From Gnomoniopsis sp. IMI 355080 (taxonomy: Eukaryota; Ascomycota; Sordariomycetes; Diaporthales; Gnomoniaceae): a stretch of DNA of 64,000 bases. The notes under the pieces are model-generated. The model saw only the letters and a program-made list of their open reading frames with translations, did not search any database and had not been told where the DNA came from. Made by a program: the position numbers and the translations under genes. The DNA is taken from positions 1 through 64,000 of the forward strand of contig JAPEVC010000007.1 of assembly GCA_027946555.1 (NCBI GenBank), in the 5' to 3' direction. How positions within the stretch are numbered: the first letter of the stretch is position 1; each line of letters starts with the position of its first letter. Shown here piece by piece: positions 24,001 to 35,200 of this stretch.

Positions 24001-24658
24001 CCAAACTCTGCCGGGGATTATCTTCACGCTGCCGTCGCAGCTCTGCTGATCTTCGAGGAGGGGGCGGCGAAGGAGGCTTGAAGGCGAGTTTTGAATTTGG
24101 CGACGCGGCACGATCTTTACTCGAGGAACGGCTGGGTAGCTTATATGGTTTAGCTGGGGTTGGGGTGGTGACGGGCTTGACCACATCGTCCGGATTCAAA
24201 AAGGCCCCGTCGCCACCACCAATATTGGGGGAGCGACCTTTTGGAGGAGAGTGTGGAGGCTCGACAGTAAGCTCGGGAGCTTCAAATGCAGCGCGTGGCG
24301 TCAGTGGAGGAGGAGGGAACGCGCTGCGCAGAGGAGAGCGTAGCACGCCGTTCTCTCTCACAGGAGGCGCGAGACCAGGCTTCTTTGGTATTGGGGGAGG
24401 GTCCTTGGCGATGGCAGCTGCAAGTGGTTCTGGGCCTTTGTCCGAGCGTGGGCCTGGGGAGGCATTACGGCTTAAGGGTTGAGCAGGCGAGGCTGAGGGC
24501 GGTAGGTCCTTGCCCATGTTTTCGAAATGCGACAGGAGGGAGGAGACGGGTTTCTAAGAAGAGGTAGAGGTTAGTCACGTTGACACATGCGAGGGCGTGT
24601 GTAGAAAACTCACGAGCGAGGAGCCATCAGGGCCAGCCTCTTTCTGAGGAGTAGCCAT
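21086..24658 (-). CDS. WD40-repeat inositol polyphosphate 5-phosphatase
   Basis: Predicted phosphoinositide/inositol-phosphate 5-phosphatase fused behind a WD40 domain. Three exons join in frame: 24614..24658, 21210..24553 and 21086..21152, giving 1151 residues. The first 400 residues are Pro/Ser-rich and disordered, with many PPxP runs that could bind SH3 domains. A WD40-like region lies at about 430-745 (VCASGHLTRVWSLRDGD, GYSNGKICVYDVDQ, LGADNMIRVWDG). The catalytic domain covers about 765-1110: TWNAGAS near 770, LIFGFQELV, GLHGNKGTI, NGDLNYRI, PAWCDRLLFRG near 1060 and SDHRPV near 1085. The last two are the signature boxes of the family and look intact. The order WD40 then phosphatase resembles plant WD40-5PTases rather than yeast Inp51-53, which carry a Sac1 domain. 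No membrane segment is visible, so it is probably cytosolic or recruited to membranes. Confidence 0.9.
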
Positions 24659-26646
24659 GGCTCGTCGCGGCAAAAAGAGCGTGTAGTCGAGGTGTCGTGA
24701 AGCAAGGCAAAGCGGAGGGGTTTTGGGCAGGTCATATGGCTGATGCAGGGCCCATCACCATCACTCCCAGTCGGTAGGAGCTGAGACTCGCGATTGACAT
24801 GTGGGCCGCAGCGAAACAGCAAGTTGTGTGTTATTATTATTGCCGTCGTTGTAGGAGCGCTGCAAAGTCAAAGAAAAGCAAATAGGGGAAAGGGAGGGTC
24901 GGCCCAGAATGATCGTCCAGTCGTGTCGAGTAAACGATGGCAACAGGCTAAGGTACCTTATACAAAGGGTCGATTATAGAAGGTAGACAAGGTTGTCGCT
25001 GCTTGTGCTCCAGGTGGTATTGGCACTGGTGCAGGCAGACGGGTTAGGGTAGTGGCAGCTGCACTTTGGAGCGGGACAGCCTCGTATTGCGTCAGGGTCG
25101 GGGAGGGCGCCAAATTATAAAAAAGTGCCGATAGTTATTACATAATGCAGAACGAGACACTGGGCTTCTATTTTCGTTGTTTCAATTAGGTACATAGCAT
25201 TTGTGTACACCTCGTCAGGCACGAATCCAGGAACAGGTCAACCTTGGCATCAACTGCTGACACGAAATACAGCCAGCCTTGCATGGCGTGAAAGTCGAGG
25301 CCGCCGAGATGGCTGCTCGTCATCCCACTCTCACACAATGACTTGCTAACTTTAGCCCCAGGCCGTCGTCACATTGTGGTCCTCAACTGACGACCACGCC
25401 AAATATAGGAGGTTCGCACTCCACGCTCCTTGCGTAAGCAGACTGCGGCGCGAATATATAACATGGATCCTAAGATAAGTTCTTGGCAAAAACAAAAAGA
25501 AGCTTTGTTTGTTTAGGTTGGTTTACTACCAGCCATACTTTATTGAATCCCAATAAACAACATCGCTCGGGAGGGGGCGTAGGGCTTAACCTATCTCGGT
25601 AGTCGCTTCTTTTAGCTGGGAGACCCTTCGGTATTATACAAGAACGCATAAGGTCGTTGCCCATCGAGTCATTAACAGACCCTATGAAAAGGACAACTCA
25701 TACATATCCCAAAAGCCAGCACGCTTACACTACGTGTTCCCTAGTAAAGCCTTCAATGTTGTCCACAGCCCCCTTCGGAAACATTGCGCCAGACCTGGAC
25801 GTCAATGACGGATGCCTCCGCGCGTCTCGCGCGGCGGTGCCCACTGGGGAGAAAAGCTTGGCGAGCCAAAAGCTCGCTTATGTCAACACCCTTGCCCTAC
25901 ACGGCCATAAATTGCGATCGAAGCTGTCCCTGTTGAGTCGTGGATCCCTTTCATCGTGCAGACATGCCTAGGTACTGGCAACTATTCAGCGGCCATAGTA
26001 ATTCGGTTTTGTTGCGCTGGACGCTATGTGCGGAAGGTACTGTACTCGACTCTTAGGTTTTAGAAGCAGCAACCCATTAAGCTATGCTGAAGCAAACCGT
26101 AATTGATGTGATAAGGTGGTCATGTACTAAATACTTATCTGAAGAAACTTCCAGCGTGTTAAACAAATCGTTCATCTCCTAGCCACCAATATTCGCAGAA
26201 CAAGGTTCACCACTGTTGGAGGCTTTGGCACTATATTCAATACGCGATTGACTTCGAAGTTGGAAAGCATCCTCTTCAACCGAAGCAATTGGCACTGAGG
26301 ACACTGTGCCATGTCTTGCAGGGAATATAAGAGCATTGGAGAGCTGGATGTAGTATGAGTGGGGATATCATGGCCGACACTTGATTCGGGCTTAACGTTT
26401 TAATGTACACGCGCCAGAGGGGCGCAAATGAGTTACGGTGGAGTAGACATCCGAGCCTTGCCTGTCAAGACTCGTTGCGGATGCAAAATCGCGCTCGGCC
26501 ATTCCGCTGATCATAGTGATGAGCCGGGCTGTCGAACGACGATCTTGCTGAGGCTCGCTGCTCATACCACTTATTCAATCTCGATGTAGCAATCATGCCG
26601 CCTTCGATGCGCTCTCACTCCGCTCAATGCGCTCTGAGACCCCTGA
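24659..26646. other. 2-kb intergenic region
   Basis: Upstream region of the 5-phosphatase gene and 3' flank of the next minus-strand gene. Open frames here (for example 25657..25971) lack any recognisable family. I see no repeat or RNA gene. Confidence 0.4.
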
Positions 26647-27225
26647 TTACGAAAATCGATCACCCTTTCTACTCCTGAACGGTGTTGAGCTCTCATACTT
26701 GCTCTTCTCCAGTACGCGTCCTTCTTCAGTCGTCGGCGCATGTCTCGTAGGCGCCGGCTCGACCTGTTCTCTGCCCGGGGATCCCACGGGGTCCATATTC
26801 GGCTCGGTATCTTTCGGGGCGCCCGCGCCCATTGTGGAGGAGGAACCCGGGTGTGAAGGAACGTTCCGGCTGTACTCAAGGGAGTCGACATAAGTTTTCT
26901 TCTTGCGCTGTTCCTCCAGGCGGGCCTGACGGTCGGCGTTAATGCTGCGCTTGGCAACGATGTAGGCTCCGCCGCCAGCTGGGAAGACAGGTGAGCGAAA
27001 TTAGCAAAGAGCAAGAGGAATCTTGGCTCAATAATGTATAGACTTACCGGCACAGAGGGCACCCCAGCCAAGCCTGGTAGTGAGGGTGAGGTTAGTTTGA
27101 CAGTGCTTGCGATTTGCCGTGGACAATGCGTGGTGCTCACCAGAAAGATTTGACCTGTCCGAAGTTCGGCGTCAGTTCATTTGATCCTGCAAGACAAATT
27201 GCGTCTGGGAACTTACGGTATTCAT
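26647..27225 (-). CDS. Small predicted membrane protein, four exons including micro-exons
   Basis: Four exons join in frame: 27217..27225 (9 nt), 27141..27154 (14 nt), 27048..27073 (26 nt) and 26647..26978, giving 126 residues. The first three exons encode MNTVKSFWLGWGALCA, and together with AGGGAYIVAKRSI make one short hydrophobic Gly-rich helix followed by basic residues. The rest is charged and probably disordered (ADRQARLEEQRKKK, then a Pro/Ser/Glu-rich tail ending RSRKGDRFS). The layout fits the fungal DUF4748-type small proteins, possibly mitochondrial. That family name is from memory and should be treated as tentative. Every junction has a good donor (GTAAGT, GTGAGC, GTAAGT) and a CAG acceptor, which supports the structure. 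Function unknown. It shares a 490-bp upstream region with the divergent CID-domain gene. Confidence 0.75.
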
Positions 27226-27713
27226 TTTTCTTCTTATGAGGAGCTTAGGGTACTCAAAGGGTGTAGGAAGTGTCAAGAGAAGAAACTGCTTATTAGGTTT
27301 GAGATCGGACGACAAGGACGTAAATTTCTAGGTACTGTAAATAGGGTGACGTCGGCCAAACTAGAGGTTCTCAGACTTGGGGAATTTGGAGCTGTTAGCT
27401 CTCTCCACTTTTTGGTGCACGGCCCGGAGGCTAGAGGGCCGGCGGGACCCTGAAGGACATTGAAAATAGAATCTTTACTTCCCCGAGCTTTTAGCTGCAT
27501 AACAAGTGCCAAAGGTGGCCCATCGTCAGCCCTGGGAAGTAATCTATTTTTTGAGTACAGCTCGACCTCGACCTCTTCTCCTCCCATAACGGCGACAACC
27601 TCTTTTCTCCCAAGACGTCTCGTCCGCACTCATGCCACCTCCAAGCCCTTAACCGTCGCCCTCAAAAGGCCTGCTGCGATCCATCCCTTTGACCACGCCA
27701 CCGCCCTGCCATC
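27226..27713. other. Divergent promoter region
   Basis: 488-bp upstream region shared by the small membrane-protein gene (minus) and the CID-domain gene (plus). No coding signal is visible. Confidence 0.45.
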
Positions 27714-29699
27714 ATGGCGTCTCACGCCCAGCTCGCCATCACGAAGGCCTCCCTCCTCGCCGCCCTCCTCAAGCCCGCACCCGCCGCCGATGCCAACCTC
27801 GCCCCACTTCCAGCATGCTCGCGCAACGAGATCGAGCAGCTGCACGGCCTGCTCAGCGCCGCCGCCGCCCGGTGCTCGCCAGCCAACGTTCAGGTTTGGA
27901 ACCACCACACCACCGCTGTCTCTTCTGCTGCCCGCAGCAGTAGATTCCCGGGGAGCTGAAAACATGTGCTTATATTCTTCTCTCGCCCTCTACAGAAGTG
28001 CAAGGTGTGGATGCTTCAACACTTGATCCAGTCTTCCAACAGGACGGCCGCCTTTGGAAAGTACCTAGTCGCCTTCGCCAACTCTCTATCTGGCGAGGCT
28101 AACAGCGGCACTGCATCCAAGCCGTCAGTGAAGCGGAGGAGGCTGCATTTACTCTACGTCCTCAACGATCTTCTTTTCCATGTCAAGCACCGGATCAATA
28201 ACCAGACGTTGTTCTCGGACATTGAGCCACACCTCCCAGCGTTGTTCAAGGCCGCCGCAACTTTTCCCGACGCGCCGAAGCATTCCAAGAAGCTACAAGA
28301 TCTGATCCAACTCTGGCAGCAAAAGGGCTACTTCCCAGATGGCGTCCTTGATAAGCTGCGCACAGTAGTCGTTGAAGGCCCCAACGCCGACCTCGAGACG
28401 GATGCTGGGGCTGTCACACAGAAGACAGGCGCCGCTGCCTCTTCAGGCCTCTCGAGAGATGTGCCCTATATCCTGCCTTCCATGCATGGCGACATATCCA
28501 CGCCTTGGTACGATCTCCCCGCTGCAAATTGGCTTCCGGTGATCGAGCCCAACTCTACACGGCCCATGAATCCGTCCATGATTAAGCCGTTGCAGCTGGC
28601 CAGTGGGCCTGCCGACAAGAGCCTCACTCAGGCTGTCAAAAAATTGCTCGCCGACGTGGACAAGATTTACGCCCAGGACGTGCGGCTTGACGGTGACTCG
28701 GCCGTGGTTGACATAAGTCAGATGGGCGAGATTATAGAAAAGGATGAAATGGGTGAGATCGTGGGTGGGGAGACGTACTATGGCTGGTCGAGAGCCTTTT
28801 GCGAGAAAATGAAGGCGAGAAAGAACGGCGACGCGATGGATGTGGACGATCGACGAGACCGCAGGGGCTCATCACGTTCAGACAGCCGGAGCCGCTCACG
28901 CAGCCGCGGTCGTGGCCGATCTTCCAGCCAAGGCTCCTCGCGGCCAGCTATGAAGCGAAGGCGAATCTCCGACTCCCGAAGTCGAAGTCGCAGCCGCAGC
29001 CGCAGCAGGAGTCGCAGCCGCCAGCAGCGAAGGAGTTACTCGCGACGGCGCTCACGCAGCTACTCGTCTCGCTCGCGCTCTAGATCCTGCTCACCGCGAC
29101 GGCGGAGCCAACACGGGCGCGACTCCAGGTCTCGATCGCGCTCCTATTCGCCTCCACGAGGCCTCGGAGCCTCTCACAACAATAGCCGAACACCCAGTGG
29201 ACCACCACAGAACGCGTTTGCCCCTCCCATCCCGCAGCAACAGCAGCAACATTACTTCAACCAACCACATCCACCTCCTCCCCATTTCCCCGGCGGAACA
29301 CCACCAAACTTTCCAGGTCCGCCCAACTTCGCACCCCCACCGCAACCTTTCAACGCATGGAACGCGCCACCACCTCCTCCGCCACCGCCGCCTCCGGCTC
29401 ACTATCAAGGCCATTGGCCACCCGCACCACCCCCAGCCGGCCTTCCACAGCCGACCGCGCAGGGCTGGTTCCCGCCCAACGGTGCCCCTCCTGCGCCTTT
29501 GCCGGGTCAACCTCAAGGAGGGTGGGCTGGTGGTTGGGGGCCGTCATCTCATAACTCACCGGTCCCACCACCACCTCCTCCTCCTCCTGCTGGGCAGCCT
29601 CAGCAGCAGCAGGGCGGGGGATATGGTTATGGTAACAGAGGAGGCGGAAACGGAGGCTATCGAGGGCGAGGTGGTTATGGTCGGGGACGTGGGTGGTAA
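27714..29699 (+). CDS. CID-domain, RS-rich RNA-processing protein (CHERP-like)
   Basis: Predicted nuclear protein that binds the RNA polymerase II C-terminal domain and links transcription to splicing or 3' processing. Two exons join in frame: 27714..27893 and 27996..29699, giving 627 residues. The N-terminal 150 residues form a CID (RPR) domain with KCKVWMLQHLIQSS and RLHLLYVLNDLLFHV. Residues about 350-445 are an Arg/Ser repeat domain (SRSRSRSRGRG and similar), as in SR proteins. About 450-600 is Pro-rich with poly-Pro runs, and the C-terminus is an RGG-type tail (GGYRGRGGYGRGRGW). Metazoan CHERP also has a SURP module and a G-patch; I see neither here, so the equivalence is partial. The low-complexity second half creates long shadow frames on both strands. 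Confidence 0.85.
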
Positions 29700-30766
29700 G
29701 CAACAGTTGTCGAGGACCAAATACAGAAACTTATCGTGAAAATTGACGGATTTGGTTGAGTGCGAGATGGTCGCGAAACTCCAGGTAGTCGATGGAACAG
29801 CTCCAGATGCCGTCGTCTTATGTGCTTCCGGCAGCACGAAACTCAGTGGTCGTCTTTTAATTATCGCAGCAATACATACCCCAAAAAGTTCACCATTCAA
29901 GTCAGGCTTCACAACAGGAGCACCATAACAGATATCAATTTTCAAAATGAAAGTGCGTCCGGGCCTCTATGTTCAATATACTTGTCGACCAACCGTCCGC
30001 CGCCCGAAGCTAGTCAGAGAGAATAGTTGAGTGAATTAAATCAACAGAGGTATTACAGAACCCACGATGTTGTCGTCCTTGATGTTATGCTGCTTCGCGC
30101 ATGTTTCTCGCATTCCGAAACCAATGAATCAACGCAACACAACGCCCTTGTCCGTCTTTTGCCCTAGACTAGATAAGTTCGAAGTTCAGAGAAGAAGAAA
30201 AAAAGTTGGTCGTTTCGTTGAATAAAAGACGAGGAATCTGTACAATTAAGAGAAGAGGAGCCTTCTTCCTTGCCTGCTCTCCCTTATTTTTTCCCCTAGG
30301 TTCTCCCGTCCAATCCTCCCCTATCTCCTCTCCAGCCCGACAAACCTCTCTCGCCGCGCTCCTTCCCTTGTTCCCTTCTCATAATTGAACCTAAAAGCCT
30401 GCCTGAGCTTGGCCGGGCCTCTACCACACCATCTACAAATCGTGTCCTTGCACTCCTTCGCCAAAAGTCACCCGCAAGGCAAACGTCCGTAACAGAAACG
30501 CACGCGCGCTACATTGCGCGCTCCCTCAAAGATTGTCGGGACCGGCCAACAATAGATGTCCTTTGGCCGAGCATGCTTTGAATGAAAGTCCACCCCCGTC
30601 GCTACCCTCCACATCCATCCCTTTCCCGAACTCCGTGGGCGCATCCGCATCCGCTCATCTTGGCGATTATTTGCCAAGAGGAGCCAGTTTCATGGACGGC
30701 GCCTGTGATCTGACCATTTGAGATGGCTCTTGGGTCAAAGTATGGTGTTTAATCAAAGAGCTTGTT
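29700..30766. other. Convergent 3' region
   Basis: About 1 kb between the CID-domain gene and the 3' end of the PP2A B56 gene. I see no supportable gene. Confidence 0.45.
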
Positions 30767-32974
30767 TCATCTCGATGATCCCACCGAGGACTGCCTCTCG
30801 TGCATGGCTGGCCGGTCCTGCAGTCTCAACGAGTCGAGTCTTTTCTGGTTGTCCTCGGTGCCGTCATTCTCCTCCGTCGCATTTGACCCGTTCGCCTTTT
30901 GCTTGTCTGCCAATTTCTGAATTGCAGCCCACTTGCGCTCTCGTTGCTTCTCCCTCGCATCTGCGCTGTTCTGGTGCTCTGTGTACTCTTGAGAACAGTC
31001 ATCAAAGAGCTGGGGATTGATTTCCATAAACAGCTTCATAGCGTTATATACCATGCCGTGAATGGTCCTGCACGAATTGAGTCAGCACGAAGCAGTCAGA
31101 GGCATACAAACGACATTCTTACCTGTTCCAATGCCCTTTGGAGTTTTCGTACAGCGGCGCGAACATGATGGGAAGAATGATCTCCACATTATCGCTGACC
31201 AAGTTGCAGAAGTATTCGTTGTTCCAAAAGTACAGAGCGCGTTCCGCAACCTGGAAGTGAGGACTTGCCACGGACTTGGCCAGTTGATGAAACAAGGGCT
31301 CTTGGACCTTGGCGAATTCCGCTGGATCCATCACCTCGAAGATGTCCTCCACCTCGTTCAGAAACATGACCTCCTTCGTACTGTTGACCTTGGGCCAATA
31401 GCGAAGAAGCCCAAGGACCACCTCCTCTGTCAGAGACGCATCCTTCTCCAAAAATTGAACGATGCAATAGGCCAGTTGAGGGTGGTACATGCTCAAGCTC
31501 TTCGCCTTGTGCAGAGGAATGAGCGTCCGCGTGAGGAACAGCTTGTGTTCTTCCTTGAGTGGCAGCGCAAATCCGTTGATAATGGACCCGAGAATTTCAA
31601 GAAGCTCTGCCACGCCATTGAATCGCTCCGTCTCGTACACAAAGTGGAAGAAGACATTATTGATAGACCTGCGGATGAAGCTTCGCAGATTGAGGAACTT
31701 GCCGTATATCCGATGCAGTGTCGTCTTAAGGAAATCTCTCTCGCGAGGGTCTTCCGAGTCAAATAGTTCAAGGAGACGAAGCACGAAACCGTGGTCGATG
31801 TATGCCTTGGCAATATTTGTGTTAAAATCCTGACTCTCGATGAAGCGCAAGAAGAATTCGTAGACGACTTGAATATGTGGCCAGGCAACTTCTAGTACCG
31901 GCTCATCCTCCTCCGGGTCGAAAGCCTCGCCCTGCGGGTTCATGGGAGGAGGCAGAGGGCGGAAGAGGTTCTTGGAGAACATGTCCACCACCCTTGGATA
32001 CATTGGCTCCGTGATGACCTGTCGGTTATTAGCGACATAGTCGAGCAGCTCATGCAATGCCAGTCGTTTAATCTCCTTAGACTTCATGTCACCGCTGGCA
32101 TCGTTGAAGTCGAAAATGACGTTACACTGGTCAATCTTTTGCATGAAGAGTTCTTGCCGACGGTTAGGCGGCACCTCGTGGAATCCGGGGAGCTTCTCCA
32201 ACTCGCGATGCGCCGAAATATCGAAACGGGAGGAGTGCTGTCTCTTGGGTGTCCTGATTCCTTCGGGAACGTCCTTGGGTGTGGAAGCCAGGCGATCGAA
32301 TATTAGGGACTTTTGGCCAGCCTTCGGAGGCGCCAGGTCATGAGGCATCGTCTCGGCGGCGCCAGGCGGGGGAACATGCTATCATGGGAACTTGTCAGCT
32401 TTGCCGCACTAATTCAGGACGAAGATGATGAAGAGCGTACCGGTGCACTGGGACTGATGATGACAGTCGGGGGCAGACCGCCACGCTGCTGTGCTCCAGC
32501 TCCATTTGCAGACTGTGACGAGCCGCCCAACCCACCGAAGGCGCCGGATCCCGGGGCCGACGTCATATTGCTAAGGGGAGATTGCCCTGCTGCACCTGCA
32601 CCACCGTCATTTGTTCCAGCGCTGTTTGGAGGGAGAGGCTTGTTTCGGATGTCGTTGAGGGTAGAGGTCGAGGAGGAGGGAGTGTTTGTGGGGGAATTCT
32701 GACTTGTCGAGCCTGGCGAAGCTGTGCCGTCTTTGGAATCCTTCTTCTTTGAGGATTTGCTAGAGTCCTTGTTGCGCGAGAGCTGCAGACCGGCTACTGT
32801 TAGCGTGTGTGCGGCTGTCGTCTGACATGGAGGGTACAGTGAACGCGCTATAGGCGCACACTGGAGCAGCAATGGCGATATGCGGGGCCTGGACCTGGGC
32901 AGAGCAGAGCATTGCAATGCAATGCGATGGGGACAGTGGACAAAACTTACGACTCTTTGGCTGAAGCGCTTCAT
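30767..32974 (-). CDS. RTS1: PP2A regulatory subunit B56 (B'), Rts1/Par1-like
   Basis: Regulatory B' subunit that targets protein phosphatase 2A to substrates in stress response, mitosis and septation. Four exons join in frame: 32951..32974 (24 nt), 32441..32782, 31123..32378 and 30767..31067, giving 640 residues. The N-terminal 130 residues are Ser/Asn/Pro-rich and disordered. The B56 HEAT-like core runs from about residue 165 to 560 (FMQKIDQCNVIFDFND, VYEFFLRFIESQDFN, RSFIRRSINNVFFHFVYETE, HPQLAYCIVQFLEKD). The charged C-terminus (AREKQRERKWAAIQKLADKQ) is typical of the family. The start is set by MKRFSQRV, the conserved basic N-terminus, which is split from the next exon by a donor GTAAGT. 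The long region upstream carries tandem repeats and may hold leader introns. Confidence 0.94.
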
Positions 32975-33341
32975 CTTCAAAGACAGGTGCTTCTCTATGA
33001 CAGCTAGTCAGCAACTGCGCGTAGCCAATGGCTGATATTTTGCAGTGGTAGGACGAATGAGGTATAGGGGGGTTCAGCGAAGGGCTGGAGCGCAAGAATG
33101 ACGAGCAGCCTGTCGCAGTGCCGCAAGGTGGATTGTGTCGGACACACTCGTGTACCTGGGGCGGCGATTGGGCAACGGTTGTGACTGATGAGGGAAGACA
33201 GAAGCTGAAGAACTCTCTACCTGTTCAACCACGCGGAATAGCAAGGGAACGGCGGTAGCAGCCTCGACGTCGGATCAACGGGGGTTTGGTCCACGTCCAG
33301 GCCAGTCTCGCTGATTGTCTCGTCCAAGTGTCGTGTCGAAC

Positions 33342-33409
33342 GGATGGATGGATGGATGGTTGGTTGGTTGGGAGCTGAGGGCGCTGAGGGCGCTGAGGGC
33401 GCTGAAGAG
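33342..33409. repeat. Simple tandem repeats: GGAT/GGTT then 9-bp unit
   Basis: Four GGAT units run directly into three GGTT units (33342-33372). A 9-bp unit GCTGAGGGC then appears three times perfectly with a degenerate fourth copy (33374-33409). The stretch lies in the probable leader or promoter of RTS1. Confidence 0.85.
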
Positions 33410-34441
33410 CCAGGCGACGTGGTAGGAACAGAGGACAGAGATCAATTCGCCCGCGAGGAGGGGTGTTGATGCGTAGGCGATTGTGATATGTCGTGATGCC
33501 ACTCGATACGCAACGATAGAGCTCGAATTCAGAAGTCAAGGGCAGGTCGTTGCCCAGAAGGGGGTCGACAGGGGTTTGGCCGTCAGGTAGGTGAGGTAAG
33601 GTCAGATAGGGTAATAGGTAAGCGGGAAATGGTAAGAGAATTGTTGCGGAATCAGAGAGCCGACCCGAAGAGGATTAGGATTGACTCGGAGCCCGTCAGG
33701 TGTGATCGGTTGCAGTTGACCAGAGAGGAATATAAGGTAGTCGGGCCAAGGCAAGGCAAGGTGCGGTGCGGTGCAGTACGGTGTCATGCGGTTGCTGGCG
33801 CGAGCTTGTTGGAGTGTGGGTGGTAGGGATTATTTACCGTTGGAAGGTGAGGACCCGTTGGCGTCTTTGGCGTCTTTGGAGGACATCCGCGGTGAATGTT
33901 GGAATGCGCGAGAGCCTGCAAAAGAATGTCTGGGCTTTGGGAAGTCGTCTGTTCCAGATCTCAGACTCGGAAAACAGGTCAATAGGGAATTGAAACGGAG
34001 GGCGAGGAGGAGGAAGAAGGAGGAAAGAATAATTAGTTGGGCGCAGCGTTGCCAAGGCCTGTGAGGTAAAGCTGCAAGTTAGGTTAGGCTAGGTACTTAG
34101 GTAGCCAGGATGGAGGAAAGAGCGCTGTGCTGTGACGAGAGCGCGAACACGGGGAAGTGTGGTGACGATGCCGTGACAGACATTACCTTATAGCGGCAGC
34201 CTGAGCACGGTTCGGAGACTGGGTAGGTCGAGGTCACATAGCTACGGGGGCCGTCTAGGTCAGGTACGGGGCGAGCACAGTGTGCTCGGTGCAGGTCCGT
34301 TTCACTCCACTTCGCTGGTCGCCAGGCGGAGCGAATGTTTGCGGGGGCACGCGCAAATGCAGCAATGCAGCAATGCAATGTGCAAGAGTGATTGATGGGT
34401 GGGGATGCCCTTCCCTGGCGGCCCTGGCCAGGTACCAACCC

Positions 34442-34465
34442 AGCAACCCAGCAACCCAGCAACCT
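34442..34465. repeat. 8-bp tandem repeat, 3 copies
   Basis: Unit AGCAACCC occurs twice and is followed by a third copy with one change. A related AGCAATGC pair lies at 34361-34376. Both are in the RTS1-SFC1 intergenic region. Confidence 0.8.
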
Positions 34466-35200
34466 CAGGTACTCCGTACCCAAGGGTCGAGGGCAAACCC
34501 TGGAACAGAACAACACAGCTGGAACTGGAATTGGGCCATTCGAACACGGGCCAGCCGACAACAGGTACTGGGTAATTTGCACCATATGGGTCCGTCTTCA
34601 TGCTGTACACGACCCACCCTATTCAGTACCTTTCCTATGGAATACATGGTTATTCAGGGTACAACAGCAACAGCAACCTCGGATGTTGGGTTGGTCAAAC
34701 CAGCAATATTGTTGTGCTATAGCCCTGCAAAGTCGACTATCAAGACATGGAACTTGTGTCCATCTCAAGTCGAGTTTCGAGGGTCCGGGAAGCCTCCTAG
34801 TGGCTGCATGCATTGCAGGACCATCCCGTTTCCACTACCAGTCCACCAGGGGGGGCCAAATCTGCTAGTGAACTTTAGAACAGCCTTGAAATTCTACAGT
34901 ATTGACCAGCTGCCCGTGCAGCTATTCACATGAAGAAGAAAAGAAGAACAACAAAAATAAAAGATAAAATAGATAAAATCACGGCGAGTTCGGAACGCAT
35001 ATGTACATCTGGAAGACGAGTGACAATAGTTCGATCGAGATGGTGAGTTAGTAGGTAATTTTGAACTGCACCCGGATCTAGACACAACCTCGTGGGCCAT
35101 TGAATTTTCGAGTAACGATGATTCACCTTTGACCACCACATAAAAGGCATAAGGTTGGCAGCACATTTGCACAGCCGTACAACTCTTTCCTCACGCAACC

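Larger units (their letters stand above)
32975..35200. other. 2.2-kb divergent upstream region with simple repeats
   Basis: Long shared upstream region of RTS1 (minus) and SFC1 (plus). It holds tandem repeats (listed separately) and CTAGGTA-type motifs at about 34088-34106. Multiple overlapping short frames look like chance. The length suggests complex control or long leaders, which is inference. Confidence 0.45.

Noticed and set aside
25657..25971. 104-codon plus-strand frame
   Set aside because: No family resemblance and an ordinary intergenic setting.
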